A stretch of 52,790 nt of DNA from the NCBI GenBank assembly GCA_014804775.1, contig JAAUZB010000059.1, positions 10,277 through 63,066 on the forward strand, in the 5' to 3' direction. This document shows positions 1-7,976 of the stretch, piece by piece. Source of the stretch: Roseburia sp. (GTDB lineage: Bacteria > Bacillota > Clostridia > Lachnospirales > Lachnospiraceae). A program made the position numbers and the translations under genes. The notes beneath the pieces are model-generated. The model saw only the letters and a program-made list of their open reading frames with translations. It was not told the origin of the DNA and ran no database searches. Each line of letters opens with the position of its first letter. The stretch's first letter is position 1.

Positions 1-963
1 GATAAAGGCATCGATCCCCATGGCAAGAAGGTCGCTCAAAAACGCTCCGATCACATGGAACGTGAGCCAGAAAATCAGCAGCATGATTCCAAGAAACATC
101 GGAATGGCAAGATATCTGTTCGTAAGTACATTATCAATCTTTACGCTCCGAAGCTGCTCTTTGCTCTCATGGCATTTCTTCACCGTTTTGGAACAGACTT
201 TTTCAATAAATGTATATCGCATATCAGCCAATGCCGCATTTCGGTCCAGTCCGCAGTCCCTTTCCATCTCAACGATGCTGTGTTCCATCATGTCTAATTC
301 ATTCTCGGACAGTTCCAGCCGTTCTATAATATCACTGTCACCCTCGACAATCTTTCCCGCCGCAAAGCGCGGTGACATTCCGGCATTTACCGCATGATCC
401 TCAACCTGATGAGAAACTGCATGAATGCAGCGGTGCACCGGTCCCTGCTCGCAGAAATCCATGACTTTCGGGTAGTTCTTTTTTCTAGCTGTCTCGACAA
501 TTGCATGAATGAGATCCTCAATACCTTCATCCTTTACTGCACTGATCGGGATCACGGGTATCCCCAGTTCTTCGGACATCCTCTTGTAGTCGATCGAGCC
601 TCCGTTTCCACGCACCTCGTCCATCATATTCAATGCGAGCACCATAGGAATATGCATCTCCAAGAGCTGCAGGCTTAAGTACAGATTTCTCTCAATGTTG
701 GTGGCATCTACAATATTGATGATCCCGTCCGGTTTTTCATTCAGGATAAAATCCCTTGTTACAATTTCCTCACTGGTATAGGGACGGATAGAATAAATCC
801 CCGGAAGATCTACGACAGAACAGTTTTTTACCGACCGTATCTCTCCGACCTTCTGTTCTACTGTCACTCCCGGAAAATTCCCCACATGTTGGTTTGCGCC
901 CGTCAGCTGATTAAATAATGTTGTCTTTCCGCAATTTTGATTTCCCGCCAGTGCAAAAATCAT
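1..963 (-). CDS. feoB: FeoB ferrous iron transporter, N-terminal part (cut by window edge)
   Basis: This is the N-terminal 321 codons of the inner-membrane Fe(II) transporter FeoB; the rest lies left of base 1. The GTPase domain comes first: G1 is GNQNCGKTT near residue 7, G3 is DLPG near residue 53, and G4 is NMMDE near residue 113. A charged helical stretch follows, and the first membrane helix is near residues 290-315. The start ATG overlaps the feoA stop as ATGA, so the two are translationally coupled, and the ribosome site (AAGGAGG) lies inside the feoA 3' end. FeoB normally imports Fe(II) under anaerobic conditions, which fits an iron-hungry hydrogenase producer. Nothing looks broken in the visible part. 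Confidence 0.95.
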   Translation of the reverse strand, partial: MIFALAGNQNCGKTTLFNQLTGANQHVGNFPGVTVEQKVGEIRSVKNCSVVDLPGIYSIRPYTSEEIVTRDFILNEKPDGIINIVDATNIERNLYLSLQLLEMHIPMVLALNMMDEVRGNGGSIDYKRMSEELGIPVIPISAVKDEGIEDLIHAIVETARKKNYPKVMDFCEQGPVHRCIHAVSHQVEDHAVNAGMSPRFAAGKIVEGDSDIIERLELSENELDMMEHSIVEMERDCGLDRNAALADMRYTFIEKVCSKTVKKCHESKEQLRSVKIDNVLTNRYLAIPMFLGIMLLIFWLTFHVIGAFLSDLLAMGIDAFI

Positions 964-1250
964 AAATCCTCCTTGTTTTGCGAAGCAAAATGCGACTGCC
1001 CATGCAGGAGCAGCGGATTTTTTTCCTCCACAGTCTCTATCTCTATCTCTTTCGCATCTTCCTTGCGAATGGTCAGTTCGTATCCGCGGATCCTGATCTC
1101 AATCGGATCCCCCATCGGCGCCACCTTACGAACTTCCACTTCTGTTCTTGGAATCAAACCCATATCAAGAAGCCGGCAGCGGAGTGCTCCCTCTCCGCCA
1201 ACGCCAACGATCACGGCTTTTCTTCCAATTTGCAATTCATCTAATGTCAT
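960..1250 (-). CDS. feoA: FeoA ferrous iron transport protein A
   Basis: A 96-aa small SH3-like cytosolic partner of FeoB, of typical FeoA length. The family pattern is visible: a central GGEGALRCRLLDMGLIPRTE segment, followed by the hydrophobic beta-strand run VRKVAPMGDPIEIRIRGYEL. I chose the ATG at 1250 (protein start MTLDELQ) because GAGAGG lies about 5 bases upstream; a longer reading from 1286 has no ribosome site. The stop overlaps the feoB start by four bases, so the two form an operon. The C-terminal tail after residue 80 is longer and less conserved than the core. Confidence 0.92.
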   Translation of the reverse strand: MTLDELQIGRKAVIVGVGGEGALRCRLLDMGLIPRTEVEVRKVAPMGDPIEIRIRGYELTIRKEDAKEIEIETVEEKNPLLLHGQSHFASQNKEDL

Positions 1251-1290
1251 TTTTCCTCTCATTCCGCCGCAAAAGCAGCACTTCAATTAT

Positions 1291-1334
1291 AAAAAATGGC
1301 TGTTGTACCGGTACCCGGCACGACAGCCATTTTA
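1291..1334 (-). terminator. Rho-independent terminator after the DUF2085 gene
   Basis: The arms AAAATGGCTGT and ACAGCCATTTT enclose a GC-rich loop that itself holds GGTACCGGTACC-like symmetry. On the minus strand the stem is followed by six T. It ends the operon of the two small membrane proteins just before feoA. Confidence 0.85.
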
Positions 1335-1351
1335 TTTCCATAAATACAAAA

Positions 1352-1759
1352 TTAGGTCCATGCATCCAGCACTTTCTCTAATTGCTCCGGATCTGCTCCA
1401 AGATGCAACCAAATCTGCCCGGCAACCCATACGCAAAACCGATGGAAATAAATCAGTGCATATATAAATGCTATCCCAAATAATATCCCCGTCAAAAGCC
1501 TGCGTATATTGCCGCTCTCATAAGCAGTCAAAAGCTGCAGAAACCCGTCAAACAACATTGGAACCATCATAAGTATCATTATGTACCACTTCGGAACTCC
1601 AACGAATATCGCAATCGGAATCCCCGCAATCATGCCAATCAGTTCGCCGGTACAGCGCGCACAGATAGGAAACTGCTTCCCTCTGAAAAAGAAAGAACGT
1701 TCCGGTCGTGCATGGCATCCAAAGAAAATCCGCAGGAATTTCCCTATCTTAGCCGGCAA
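1352..1759 (-). CDS. DUF2085 family membrane protein
   Basis: A 135-aa integral membrane protein. The family signature is clear: a CHARPERSF motif near residue 15 and ICARCTGE near residue 32, giving conserved Cys/His pairs typical of DUF2085, then three hydrophobic helices. The function of the family is unknown; the cysteines suggest a metal site, which is inference. There is no ATG in frame near the N-terminus; the best start is TTG at 1759, with a GGAGCAGG sequence about 5 bases upstream. It overlaps the 3' end of the upstream small membrane protein gene by 11 bases, so the two are likely co-translated. Confidence 0.8.
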   Translation of the reverse strand: MPAKIGKFLRIFFGCHARPERSFFFRGKQFPICARCTGELIGMIAGIPIAIFVGVPKWYIMILMMVPMLFDGFLQLLTAYESGNIRRLLTGILFGIAFIYALIYFHRFCVWVAGQIWLHLGADPEQLEKVLDAWT

Positions 1760-1973
1760 GAAGACCTGCTCCTATTCCAAGAACCGCCATAAGAATATAG
1801 AAAACAACGTATACGATGACACAAACCAGTGCACCGATTCCTGCTGCCTTAGCGGTCTTCGGCTTGCTGTCCTTCCATACCAGGAATAAGATCAATCCAA
1901 CGATCGGGATACAGCATCCAAGAAGTCCCCATAAAAATCCACCCTTATCTTCGGTTTGCATGTTATTGTCCAT
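1749..1973 (-). CDS. Small two-helix membrane protein
   Basis: A 74-aa protein of unknown function. It has a short polar N-terminus, a first hydrophobic helix with a CC pair (GLLGCCIPIVGLILFLVW), a basic loop (KDSKPKTAK) and a second long hydrophobic helix. The ATG at 1973 is chosen over the one at 1979 because GGAGG is 8 bases upstream of it and only 2 bases from the other. It is the first gene of a two-gene operon with the DUF2085 gene and has a consensus promoter upstream. Confidence 0.65.
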   Translation of the reverse strand: MDNNMQTEDKGGFLWGLLGCCIPIVGLILFLVWKDSKPKTAKAAGIGALVCVIVYVVFYILMAVLGIGAGLLAG

Positions 1974-2050
1974 TTTCATACCCTCCTATTTCTTTTTTAA
2001 TTCTAAACATTATTAAGTTTTTATAAACTTCAACGCGTCAAATCATATTG

Positions 2051-2079
2051 ATTATAGCGTCACATGATTCATATGTCAA
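2051..2079 (-). promoter_or_regulatory. Sigma-70 type promoter for the DUF2085 operon
   Basis: On the minus strand TTGACA (2079-2074), a 17-base spacer and TATAAT (2056-2051) give an exact consensus promoter about 80 bases upstream of the small membrane protein. Confidence 0.85.
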
Positions 2080-2136
2080 GCATGATTTTGACTTTTATAG
2101 CTTTTAAAATCTCCTTATAGAAACCGCTAAAAATCT

Positions 2137-2499
2137 TTATCTACTGATTTTCTGCATTTTCTTTATAATAGCCTGCCAATACATACGGTCTTTTAAAACT
2201 CGTATAACCGTAATCGTAGAATCTTCCACAACAAAAAAAATCAAATATGTACTATAAGGTTTAAAATAGATACTTAGCCCTTCAATAACATATCCCGTTG
2301 CTTCATAGCCTTTGGGAAAAGACTCCAACTCCTCTATCGCTTTTTTAATTTTATTTGAAAATTTTTCTGCATATTCACGATATTTGAATGTATCAAGGAT
2401 ATATTTCTTTGTTGATTTGATATCCCAAAGCGCATCCTTTGAAACAACAATTTTGTATTTCTCTGGTTTTTCCAAAGAATGTTTTTCTTCTTTTGACAT
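2137..2499 (-). CDS. RelE/ParE family toxin
   Basis: A 120-aa type II toxin of the RelE/ParE fold. After a charged N-terminal extension, the core begins KYKIVVSKDALWDIKS and continues through the helical hairpin (AEKFSNKIKKAIEELESFPKG) to the C-terminal strands (YLIFFVVEDSTITVIRVLKDRMYW). ParE members poison gyrase and RelE members cleave ribosome-bound mRNA; the sequence does not settle which. The start ATG overlaps the antitoxin stop as TAATG, the usual antitoxin-first order. The N-terminal 15 residues are longer than in many relatives. Confidence 0.85.
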   Translation of the reverse strand: MSKEEKHSLEKPEKYKIVVSKDALWDIKSTKKYILDTFKYREYAEKFSNKIKKAIEELESFPKGYEATGYVIEGLSIYFKPYSTYLIFFVVEDSTITVIRVLKDRMYWQAIIKKMQKISR

Positions 2500-2666
2500 T
2501 ATATCTTATCAATTTCCTCCCAGGCTTCTTCAAGTGTATAAACATCGCCTTTTTTCAAGCTTTCTATTCCTTTGGAGAGTTCGTCATATAATGCGTCTAC
2601 GGCTGTTTTTTCAGAATATTCCGCTGTAAGTTCATTATTTCTAATAGCCTGTGTTGCCAATGCCAT
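2499..2666 (-). CDS. Cognate antitoxin of the ParE-type toxin
   Basis: A 55-aa acidic protein ending GDVYTLEEAWEEIDKI, found by reading the strand upstream of the toxin. The size, acidic C-terminus and position directly before a RelE/ParE toxin with a one-base overlap are the normal arrangement of an antitoxin. The N-terminal half (MALATQAIRNNELTAEY) would carry DNA binding or dimerisation if it behaves like RelB/ParD proteins. The start is supported by AGGAAGTG five bases upstream. The family is not certain. Confidence 0.75.
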   Translation of the reverse strand: MALATQAIRNNELTAEYSEKTAVDALYDELSKGIESLKKGDVYTLEEAWEEIDKI

Positions 2667-2713
2667 AGTATCACTTCCTTTCGTTTTCTAACTAAAGCGC
2701 GACTTCTATTTTT

Positions 2714-2743
2714 ATTATACTGTATTTAGCGTTAGCTTATCAA
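2714..2743 (-). promoter_or_regulatory. Promoter of the toxin-antitoxin pair
   Basis: TTGATA, an 18-base spacer and TATAAT on the minus strand lie about 50 bases upstream of the antitoxin start. Autoregulation at this site is expected for the family but no operator is obvious. Confidence 0.65.
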
Positions 2744-2808
2744 CAAATTTTTATTCTGTTTCATTCTTCCTCAAAATTGTGTATTACAAAATTTCCAATC
2801 CCATCCCA

Positions 2809-2837
2809 TTGACATAAACTCCTCTAGCGCGTAAAAT
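2809..2837 (+). promoter_or_regulatory. Promoter of the hyd leader RNA
   Basis: TTGACA (2809-2814), a 17-base spacer and TAAAAT (2832-2837) on the plus strand. It is the only strong forward promoter seen before the hyd operon. Confidence 0.7.
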
Positions 2838-2843
2838 CGAATA

Positions 2844-2967
2844 ATGCAAAGTATATACTCTCACCTGACATAAAGACTTCGGTCTGAGTGAAAGGTACGG
2901 CTGCATAATTTCGGACTATTTAAGGTCCTTTTTTGCCGTGCCTTTCGGGCACGGCAAGTTTTATTTT
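2844..2967 (+). ncRNA. Structured leader RNA or small RNA ending in an intrinsic terminator
   Basis: A transcript starting near 2844 would hold a UUCG-capped hairpin (AGACTTCGGTCT at 2873-2884), a second short hairpin (GGAC...GTCC followed by six T at 2913-2934) and a strong terminator, all before any gene. The layout is that of a riboswitch-type attenuator or a stand-alone small RNA. I could not assign it to a known riboswitch class. Downstream lies a large inverted repeat, then the hyd operon. Confidence 0.45.
2933..2967 (+). terminator. Intrinsic terminator in the hyd leader
   Basis: GCCGTGCC and GGCACGGC form a perfect 8-bp stem with a tetra-loop-sized loop, followed by AAGTTTTATTTT. It lies more than 300 bases upstream of the first hyd gene. 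Confidence 0.8.
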
Positions 2968-2982
2968 ACACGTAAGTATTGA

Positions 2983-3207
2983 TCTGGTGTCAAAAGCTCT
3001 GAAGAAAAACATTGGTCAACAAATTGCAAAAAAAGATTGAGCAAACGACTTTTGCATCATGGAAATGAGACTCAAAAATCGTGGAAGCCTTTGCTGAACA
3101 CGATTTTCGATTTAAGAGGCTCATTGGAATGTTCGATGCAACGGAGTGCGCACAACTTTTTTTGCAATTTGTCACCAGTCACTTTGGAGCAGAGCTTTTG
3201 GCACCAA
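2983..3207. repeat. Large imperfect inverted repeat, MITE-like
   Basis: The outer arms match as CTGGTGTCAAAAGCTCTG (2984-3001) against the complement of CAGAGCTTTTGGCACCA (3190-3206). Further in, ACAAATTGCAAAAAAAG (3019-3035) pairs with CTTTTTTTGCAATTTGT (3155-3171), then TTGCATC, AATGAG and AAATCGTG pair with their partners around a centre near 3091. Similarity fades outwards. No transposase is encoded. It could be a degraded miniature inverted-repeat element or a very long RNA hairpin in the hyd leader. The short open frames inside it are not convincing genes. Confidence 0.7.
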
Positions 3208-3279
3208 ATCACTTTTACATTTCATAAATAAAGCCGAACTCAAAAAAGACCGATGCCGAATTAAAAGAAAGGAATGTGC

Positions 3280-3546
3280 ATGAATTTGGAAACAAGAGTA
3301 GCTGTAATGAGCATTATCGTAGAACGGGGAAGCAGTGTTCCACCGCTCAATGAGATACTGCACGAATACGGAAACTATATTATCGGCAGAATGGGTATCC
3401 CCTACAGAGCGAGAAAGATAAACATTATCAGCATTGCCATAGACGCGCCGCAAGATACGATATCCACTCTGGCAGGACGGATAGGAAATCTTGAAGGCAT
3501 TACAGTGAAAACAGCCTTTTCAAGCATGAAATTCAATGATGAATGA
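3280..3546 (+). CDS. TM1266-family iron-only hydrogenase system regulator
   Basis: An 88-aa ACT-like/NikR-C-like small protein, the family regularly found beside [FeFe]-hydrogenase genes. The order fits: strand VAVMSIIVERG, a helix holding LNEILHEYGNYIIGRMGIPY, strand KINIISIAIDAP, and a second helix-strand unit ending EGITVKTAFSSMKF. The ATG at 3280 has GAAAGG about 7 bases upstream, better placed than the ATG at 3274. Its stop lies inside the hydE start region (11-base overlap), so it is coupled to hydE. The family is presumed to sense a ligand; no DNA-binding domain is visible. Confidence 0.85.
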   Translation: MNLETRVAVMSIIVERGSSVPPLNEILHEYGNYIIGRMGIPYRARKINIISIAIDAPQDTISTLAGRIGNLEGITVKTAFSSMKFNDE

Positions 3547-4597
3547 CCGACTTTACTCTCTGATTGAAAAACTGCAGAAGGAACGCTGCCTTTCTCTTTC
3601 GGAATATGAATATCTTATCGGAAACCGATGCGAAGAAGCCGCCAAAATGCTTGCCGATGCCGCCGTCGTGATACGCAAAAAAATATATGGCAGCTCTGTG
3701 TTTGTGCGCGGACTTATTGAAATAAGCAACATCTGTAAAAACGACTGCCTTTATTGCGGAATCCGCAAAAGCAACCGCCACTGCGAGCGTTACCGGCTGA
3801 CAGAAGAACAAATTCTTGCATGCGCCGACGAAGGATATTCTCTGGGTTTTCGCACCTTTGTTCTACAAGGCGGCGAGGACGGATATTTTACTGACGACGT
3901 TCTATGCAGAATAATCGGTGAAATCAAATCTGCCCACCCCGACTGTGCGCTGACGCTTTCTATGGGTGAACGAAGCCGGGAAAGCTATGAGCGGCTGCAT
4001 GCTGCCGGAGCTGACAGATATCTTCTCCGCCACGAAACCGCAGACAAAGAACACTATAGGAAGCTTCACCCCGAAACCATGTCTTTCGAGGAGCGTATCC
4101 GATGTCTGTATGATTTACGCGAGATCGGCTATCAGGTCGGATGCGGATTTATGGTCGGATCACCGTATCAGACGGATGCAGCCCTTGCGAAAGACTTAAA
4201 ATTTATAGAGACCTTTATGCCCGACATGTGCGGTATCGGTCCCTTTATCCCTCATCGGGAAACGCCTTTTGCCGACGAGGCATCCGGTGAAGTGGAACTG
4301 ACATGCTATCTTTTGTCTGTCATACGCCTGATCCATCCAAGCGTACTGCTGCCCTCGACAACGGCACTGGGCACCATCGATCCCCGGGGCAGAGAAAAAG
4401 GAATATTGGCAGGCGCCAATGTAGTAATGCCAAACCTGTCCCCTGCATCGGTGCGTAAAAAATACGAGCTGTACAATGACAAGATATGCACCGGGGAAGA
4501 ATCGGCACAGTGCAAGGACTGCCTGAGCCAGCGGATGAAATCGATCGGCTATGACATTGTGACAGACCGTGGAGATATCAAACATTTTAACGGGTAG
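3536..4597 (+). CDS. hydE: [FeFe]-hydrogenase maturase HydE (radical SAM)
   Basis: A 353-aa radical SAM enzyme. The SAM-cluster motif CKNDCLYC (CxxxCxxC) is near residue 67, inside the ISNICKNDCLYCGIRKSN context typical of HydE and BioB-like enzymes. HydE helps build the dithiomethylamine-bridged diiron subcluster of [FeFe]-hydrogenase, together with HydG and HydF. A Cys pair near the C-terminus (QCKDC) is also present. The length is normal. It starts inside the end of the regulator gene and is followed after 23 bases by hydG. Confidence 0.95.
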   Translation: MMNDRLYSLIEKLQKERCLSLSEYEYLIGNRCEEAAKMLADAAVVIRKKIYGSSVFVRGLIEISNICKNDCLYCGIRKSNRHCERYRLTEEQILACADEGYSLGFRTFVLQGGEDGYFTDDVLCRIIGEIKSAHPDCALTLSMGERSRESYERLHAAGADRYLLRHETADKEHYRKLHPETMSFEERIRCLYDLREIGYQVGCGFMVGSPYQTDAALAKDLKFIETFMPDMCGIGPFIPHRETPFADEASGEVELTCYLLSVIRLIHPSVLLPSTTALGTIDPRGREKGILAGANVVMPNLSPASVRKKYELYNDKICTGEESAQCKDCLSQRMKSIGYDIVTDRGDIKHFNG

Positions 4598-4620
4598 CTA
4601 TACCCGGAAAGGAGAACATA

Positions 4621-6069
4621 ATGGCTGTTTATAATCCAAAATCACTCAAAGCTGAGGAATTTATCAATGACGAAGAAATTCAGGAGACGCTTGCCTATGC
4701 GGAGGCAAACAAAAACAACGCAGAGCTTATAGACCGGATACTGGAAAAGGCCCGCCCGAAAAAAACTGCGACCGGCTGTGTCTGTGAAGGACTGAGCCAC
4801 CGTGAGGCCTCTGTTCTGCTCGCATGTGAGATACCCGAAAAAATTGAAAAAATGTATGAAATCGCTGAGGAGATAAAACTCGCTTTCTACGGCAACCGCA
4901 TCGTTATTTTTGCACCGCTCTATCTTTCAAATTATTGCGTCAACGGCTGCGTTTACTGCCCCTACCACATGAAAAATAAGCATATTCCCCGCAAAAAGCT
5001 TACACAGGAGGAAGTTCGTGCTGAAGTTATCGCGCTTCAGGACATGGGACACAAGCGTCTTGCCATAGAAGCCGGCGAGGACCCTGTGAACAATCCCATC
5101 GAATACATTTTGGACTGCATAAAAACCATTTACAGTGTCCACCACAAAAACGGAGATATCCGCCGTGTGAATGTCAATATTGCCGCCACTACTGTGGAGA
5201 ATTACCGCAAGCTGAAGGATGCAGGCATCGGCACGTATATCCTGTTTCAGGAGACATACCATAAAAAGAGCTACCTAACGCTCCACCCGACAGGTCCTAA
5301 GCACGACTATGACTATCACACCGAAGCCATGGACAGAGCTATGGAAGGCGGTATCGATGATGTGGGACTGGGCGTGTTATTCGGTCTCGAAATGTATAAA
5401 TACGAATTCGCAGGTCTTATCATGCACGCAGAGCATTTGGAAGTCGTCCACGGCGTGGGTCCGCACACGATCAGTGTACCGAGAGTAAAACGCGCCGACG
5501 ATATCGACCCCACCGCATTTGACAACGGCATTGACGACGAAACTTTTGCAAAAATAACAGCATGTATCCGTCTGGCAGTGCCTTACACCGGAATGATTAT
5601 CTCCACCCGCGAAACGGAAGCGGTACGCTCAAAGCTGCTGCGGCTTGGCGTATCCCAGGTCAGCGGAGGATCGCGCACCTCGGTAGGCGGATACACCCAT
5701 GAGGAGCGCCCCCACGATACCGAACAGTTTGATGTCTCAGACCAGCGGACGTTGGACGAGGTAGTCAGATGGCTCATGGAAAGCGGTCATATTCCCTCCT
5801 TCTGCACTGCCTGCTACCGTGAGGGACGCACGGGTGACCGCTTTATGAGCCTTTGCAAAAACGGCCAGATACTCAACTGCTGCCATCCCAACGCGCTTAT
5901 GACACTGTCCGAATATCTGGAGGATTACGCCTCTGACGAGACAAAGCAGATTGGATATGATATGGTATCGCGCGAGCTTGAGCGCATACCGAACCCGAAA
6001 GCACAAGATATCGCAAGACAAAACATTGAGGATATCAAGAACTCTAACCGCCGTGATTTTCGCTTTTAA
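4621..6069 (+). CDS. hydG: [FeFe]-hydrogenase maturase HydG (tyrosine lyase)
   Basis: A 482-aa radical SAM tyrosine lyase that makes the CO and CN ligands delivered to the H-cluster precursor. The N-terminal SAM cluster is CVNGCVYC near residue 107. The C-terminal auxiliary cluster typical of HydG is intact: CTAC near residue 394, then a further Cys about 22 residues on, in NGQILNCCHP. The length is standard. It has its own strong ribosome site (AAAGGAG) and sits 15 bases before hydF. Confidence 0.96.
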   Translation: MAVYNPKSLKAEEFINDEEIQETLAYAEANKNNAELIDRILEKARPKKTATGCVCEGLSHREASVLLACEIPEKIEKMYEIAEEIKLAFYGNRIVIFAPLYLSNYCVNGCVYCPYHMKNKHIPRKKLTQEEVRAEVIALQDMGHKRLAIEAGEDPVNNPIEYILDCIKTIYSVHHKNGDIRRVNVNIAATTVENYRKLKDAGIGTYILFQETYHKKSYLTLHPTGPKHDYDYHTEAMDRAMEGGIDDVGLGVLFGLEMYKYEFAGLIMHAEHLEVVHGVGPHTISVPRVKRADDIDPTAFDNGIDDETFAKITACIRLAVPYTGMIISTRETEAVRSKLLRLGVSQVSGGSRTSVGGYTHEERPHDTEQFDVSDQRTLDEVVRWLMESGHIPSFCTACYREGRTGDRFMSLCKNGQILNCCHPNALMTLSEYLEDYASDETKQIGYDMVSRELERIPNPKAQDIARQNIEDIKNSNRRDFRF

Positions 6070-6084
6070 TGAAAGGACATAACT

Positions 6085-7281
6085 ATGGGACTGAATGATA
6101 CCGCATCTGCAGAGCGTGTGCACATCGGATTTTTCGGCATTCGCAATGCGGGCAAATCAAGCCTTGTAAACGCTGTTACCGGACAGGAATTATCTGTTGT
6201 TTCTGATGTAAAAGGCACAACCACCGATCCCGTAAAAAAAGCTATGGAGCTTTTGCCTATCGGACCGGTCGTTATCATTGATACCCCCGGCATTGACGAC
6301 GACGGAACACTGGGGGAACTCCGTGTCAAAAAAACCAGACAGATACTTGCCAAAACAGACATAGCCGTGCTCGTCACAGACTCCAAAATAGGACTTTGTG
6401 ACGCAGACCGAGAGTTTATCGCGCTCTTTGAAGAAAAAAAGCTTCCGTATATCATCGCATATAATAAGGTGGATTTACTTGAAAAACAAAACACATTGGA
6501 TGCAAACGGAATTTATGTCAGTGCCCGGACGGGCGAAGGCATCCGTGAACTGAAAGAGAAAATCGGCGATTTCGCTAAGAATGTGGAAAATACCAGATAT
6601 ATCGTTGCCGACCTTTTGGAAACGGGCGCTTTTGTTATACTTGTCATCCCTGTAGATGATGCCGCACCCAAAGGAAGGTTGATCCTGCCGCAGCAGCAGA
6701 CCATGCGTGAAATTTTGGATGCGCACTGCTCTGCTGTTGCCTGTCAGGTCACAGAGCTGGAGGAAACCATTCATTCACTCAGGAAAAAACCTAAGCTTGT
6801 GATCACGGATTCACAGGCGTTTGGCAGTGTGTCAAAAATCGTTCCCGAGGACATTATGCTGACCTCCTTTTCCATCCTGTTTGCACGCTACAAAGGAGAA
6901 CTGGAAGAACTTGTCCGGGGCGCCCAGGCGCTGTCCTCTCTCAAGGATGGCGATAAGGTACTGATCTCTGAGGGATGCACGCACCACCGTCAGTGCGGTG
7001 ATATCGGAACTGTAAAAATACCTGCATGGATCGAAAAATTCACAAACGTACAGCCTGAGTACACATATACATCCGGAGGCGAATTTCCCGATCATTTATC
7101 GGACTTCGCGCTTGTCATACACTGCGGCGGCTGCATGCTCAATGAAAAAGAAATGAAAAGCCGAATCGCCGCAGCAAAGGCAGCAGGCGTTCCCATTGTC
7201 AATTACGGCATTGCCATTGCACATATGCATGGAATACTTGCCCGAAGCCTCTCCTGCCCCGGTCTGATAAAAGACGAATGA
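6085..7281 (+). CDS. hydF: [FeFe]-hydrogenase maturation GTPase HydF
   Basis: A 398-aa scaffold GTPase on which the diiron subcluster is assembled before transfer to the hydrogenase. G1 is GIRNAGKSS near residue 15, G3 is DTPGIDD near residue 65, and G4 is YNKVD near residue 127. The C-terminal iron-sulfur cluster motif is present as CTHH plus HCGGC about 50 residues later. With hydE and hydG in one operon the maturation set is complete, but the hydrogenase structural gene (hydA) is not in the window. Confidence 0.95.
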   Translation: MGLNDTASAERVHIGFFGIRNAGKSSLVNAVTGQELSVVSDVKGTTTDPVKKAMELLPIGPVVIIDTPGIDDDGTLGELRVKKTRQILAKTDIAVLVTDSKIGLCDADREFIALFEEKKLPYIIAYNKVDLLEKQNTLDANGIYVSARTGEGIRELKEKIGDFAKNVENTRYIVADLLETGAFVILVIPVDDAAPKGRLILPQQQTMREILDAHCSAVACQVTELEETIHSLRKKPKLVITDSQAFGSVSKIVPEDIMLTSFSILFARYKGELEELVRGAQALSSLKDGDKVLISEGCTHHRQCGDIGTVKIPAWIEKFTNVQPEYTYTSGGEFPDHLSDFALVIHCGGCMLNEKEMKSRIAAAKAAGVPIVNYGIAIAHMHGILARSLSCPGLIKDE

Positions 7282-7285
7282 AAAA

Positions 7286-7308
7286 GAAGGCAGCTTCCTG
7301 CCTTTTTT
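7286..7308 (+). terminator. Terminator of the hyd operon
   Basis: AAGGCAG and CTGCCTT form a 7-bp stem with a four-base loop followed by TTTTTT, beginning five bases after the hydF stop. Confidence 0.9.
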
Positions 7309-7335
7309 GCATTCGGCGCCTTCTCTCTCCAACTC

Positions 7336-7866
7336 TTATTTGCCGCAGCCCGGGTCGAATTCTGGATTGCAGATATAGAAATTCTTGCTGTCAAGTTCAT
7401 CCTGTACGATGCGCAGCCCTTCACCGAATCGCTGGAAGTGCACGATTTCACGCTGCCTTAAGAAACGGATCGGGTCACATACTTCAGGATCTTTTACCAG
7501 CCGCAGAATATTGTCATACGTCGTTCTTGCTTTCTGCTCTGCTGCCATATCCTCAAACAAGTCCGTGATCGCATCACCCTTCGACTGGAATTCACATGCA
7601 TTAAACGGAATTCCTGCCGCTGCCGTCGGCCAGATACCCGCGGTGTGATCTACATAGTAGTCCGCGAATCCCTCTGCTTCCAATTCCTCTGCTGAAAGCC
7701 CTTTGGTCAGCTGTCTCACAATGGTTGCAACCATCTCAAGATGTGCCAATTCCTCGGTTCCGATGTCAGTCAGAATTCCGCTCACCTTACGGTACGGCAT
7801 ACTGTATCTCTGGGAAAGATATCGCATAGATGCCCCCATTTCTCCGTCGGGACCTCCTAATACCAT
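7336..7866 (-). CDS. Manganese catalase / CotJC-like protein with short N-terminus
   Basis: A 176-aa ferritin-like protein closest to spore coat CotJC and non-haem manganese catalases. The helical bundle carries the metal-ligand pattern: EELAHLEM near residue 39, EMAAEQKART near residue 108, and EIVHFQRFGEGL near residue 144. Normal CotJC proteins have about 25 more residues before the GGPDGE motif; here that motif begins at residue 4 of the ATG reading. The frame stays open upstream to a possible CTG codon behind AAGGAG, so the true start may be unusual or the N-terminus may be lost. It is monocistronic, with a promoter near 7935-7962. Confidence 0.75.
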   Translation of the reverse strand: MVLGGPDGEMGASMRYLSQRYSMPYRKVSGILTDIGTEELAHLEMVATIVRQLTKGLSAEELEAEGFADYYVDHTAGIWPTAAAGIPFNACEFQSKGDAITDLFEDMAAEQKARTTYDNILRLVKDPEVCDPIRFLRQREIVHFQRFGEGLRIVQDELDSKNFYICNPEFDPGCGK

Positions 7867-7934
7867 CAACCTATAATTTATTATATGTACTACTACGAAA
7901 ACCAGATTTCTCCTTGCATTAAAAATATATTTTT

Positions 7935-7962
7935 CTCAGTATAGCACATATAGTAGTGTTTT
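7935..7962 (-). promoter_or_regulatory. Promoter of the CotJC-like gene
   Basis: TTGAAA, a 16-base spacer and TATACT on the minus strand lie about 70-95 bases upstream of the annotated ATG. This implies a long leader that includes an AAGGAG site too far from that ATG to serve it. Confidence 0.5.
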
Positions 7963-7976
7963 CAAACCGAACATAT

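Noticed and set aside
2990-3231. Open frames of about 60 codons inside the inverted repeat
   Set aside because: They come from both arms of the palindrome, have no ribosome sites and no recognisable domain.
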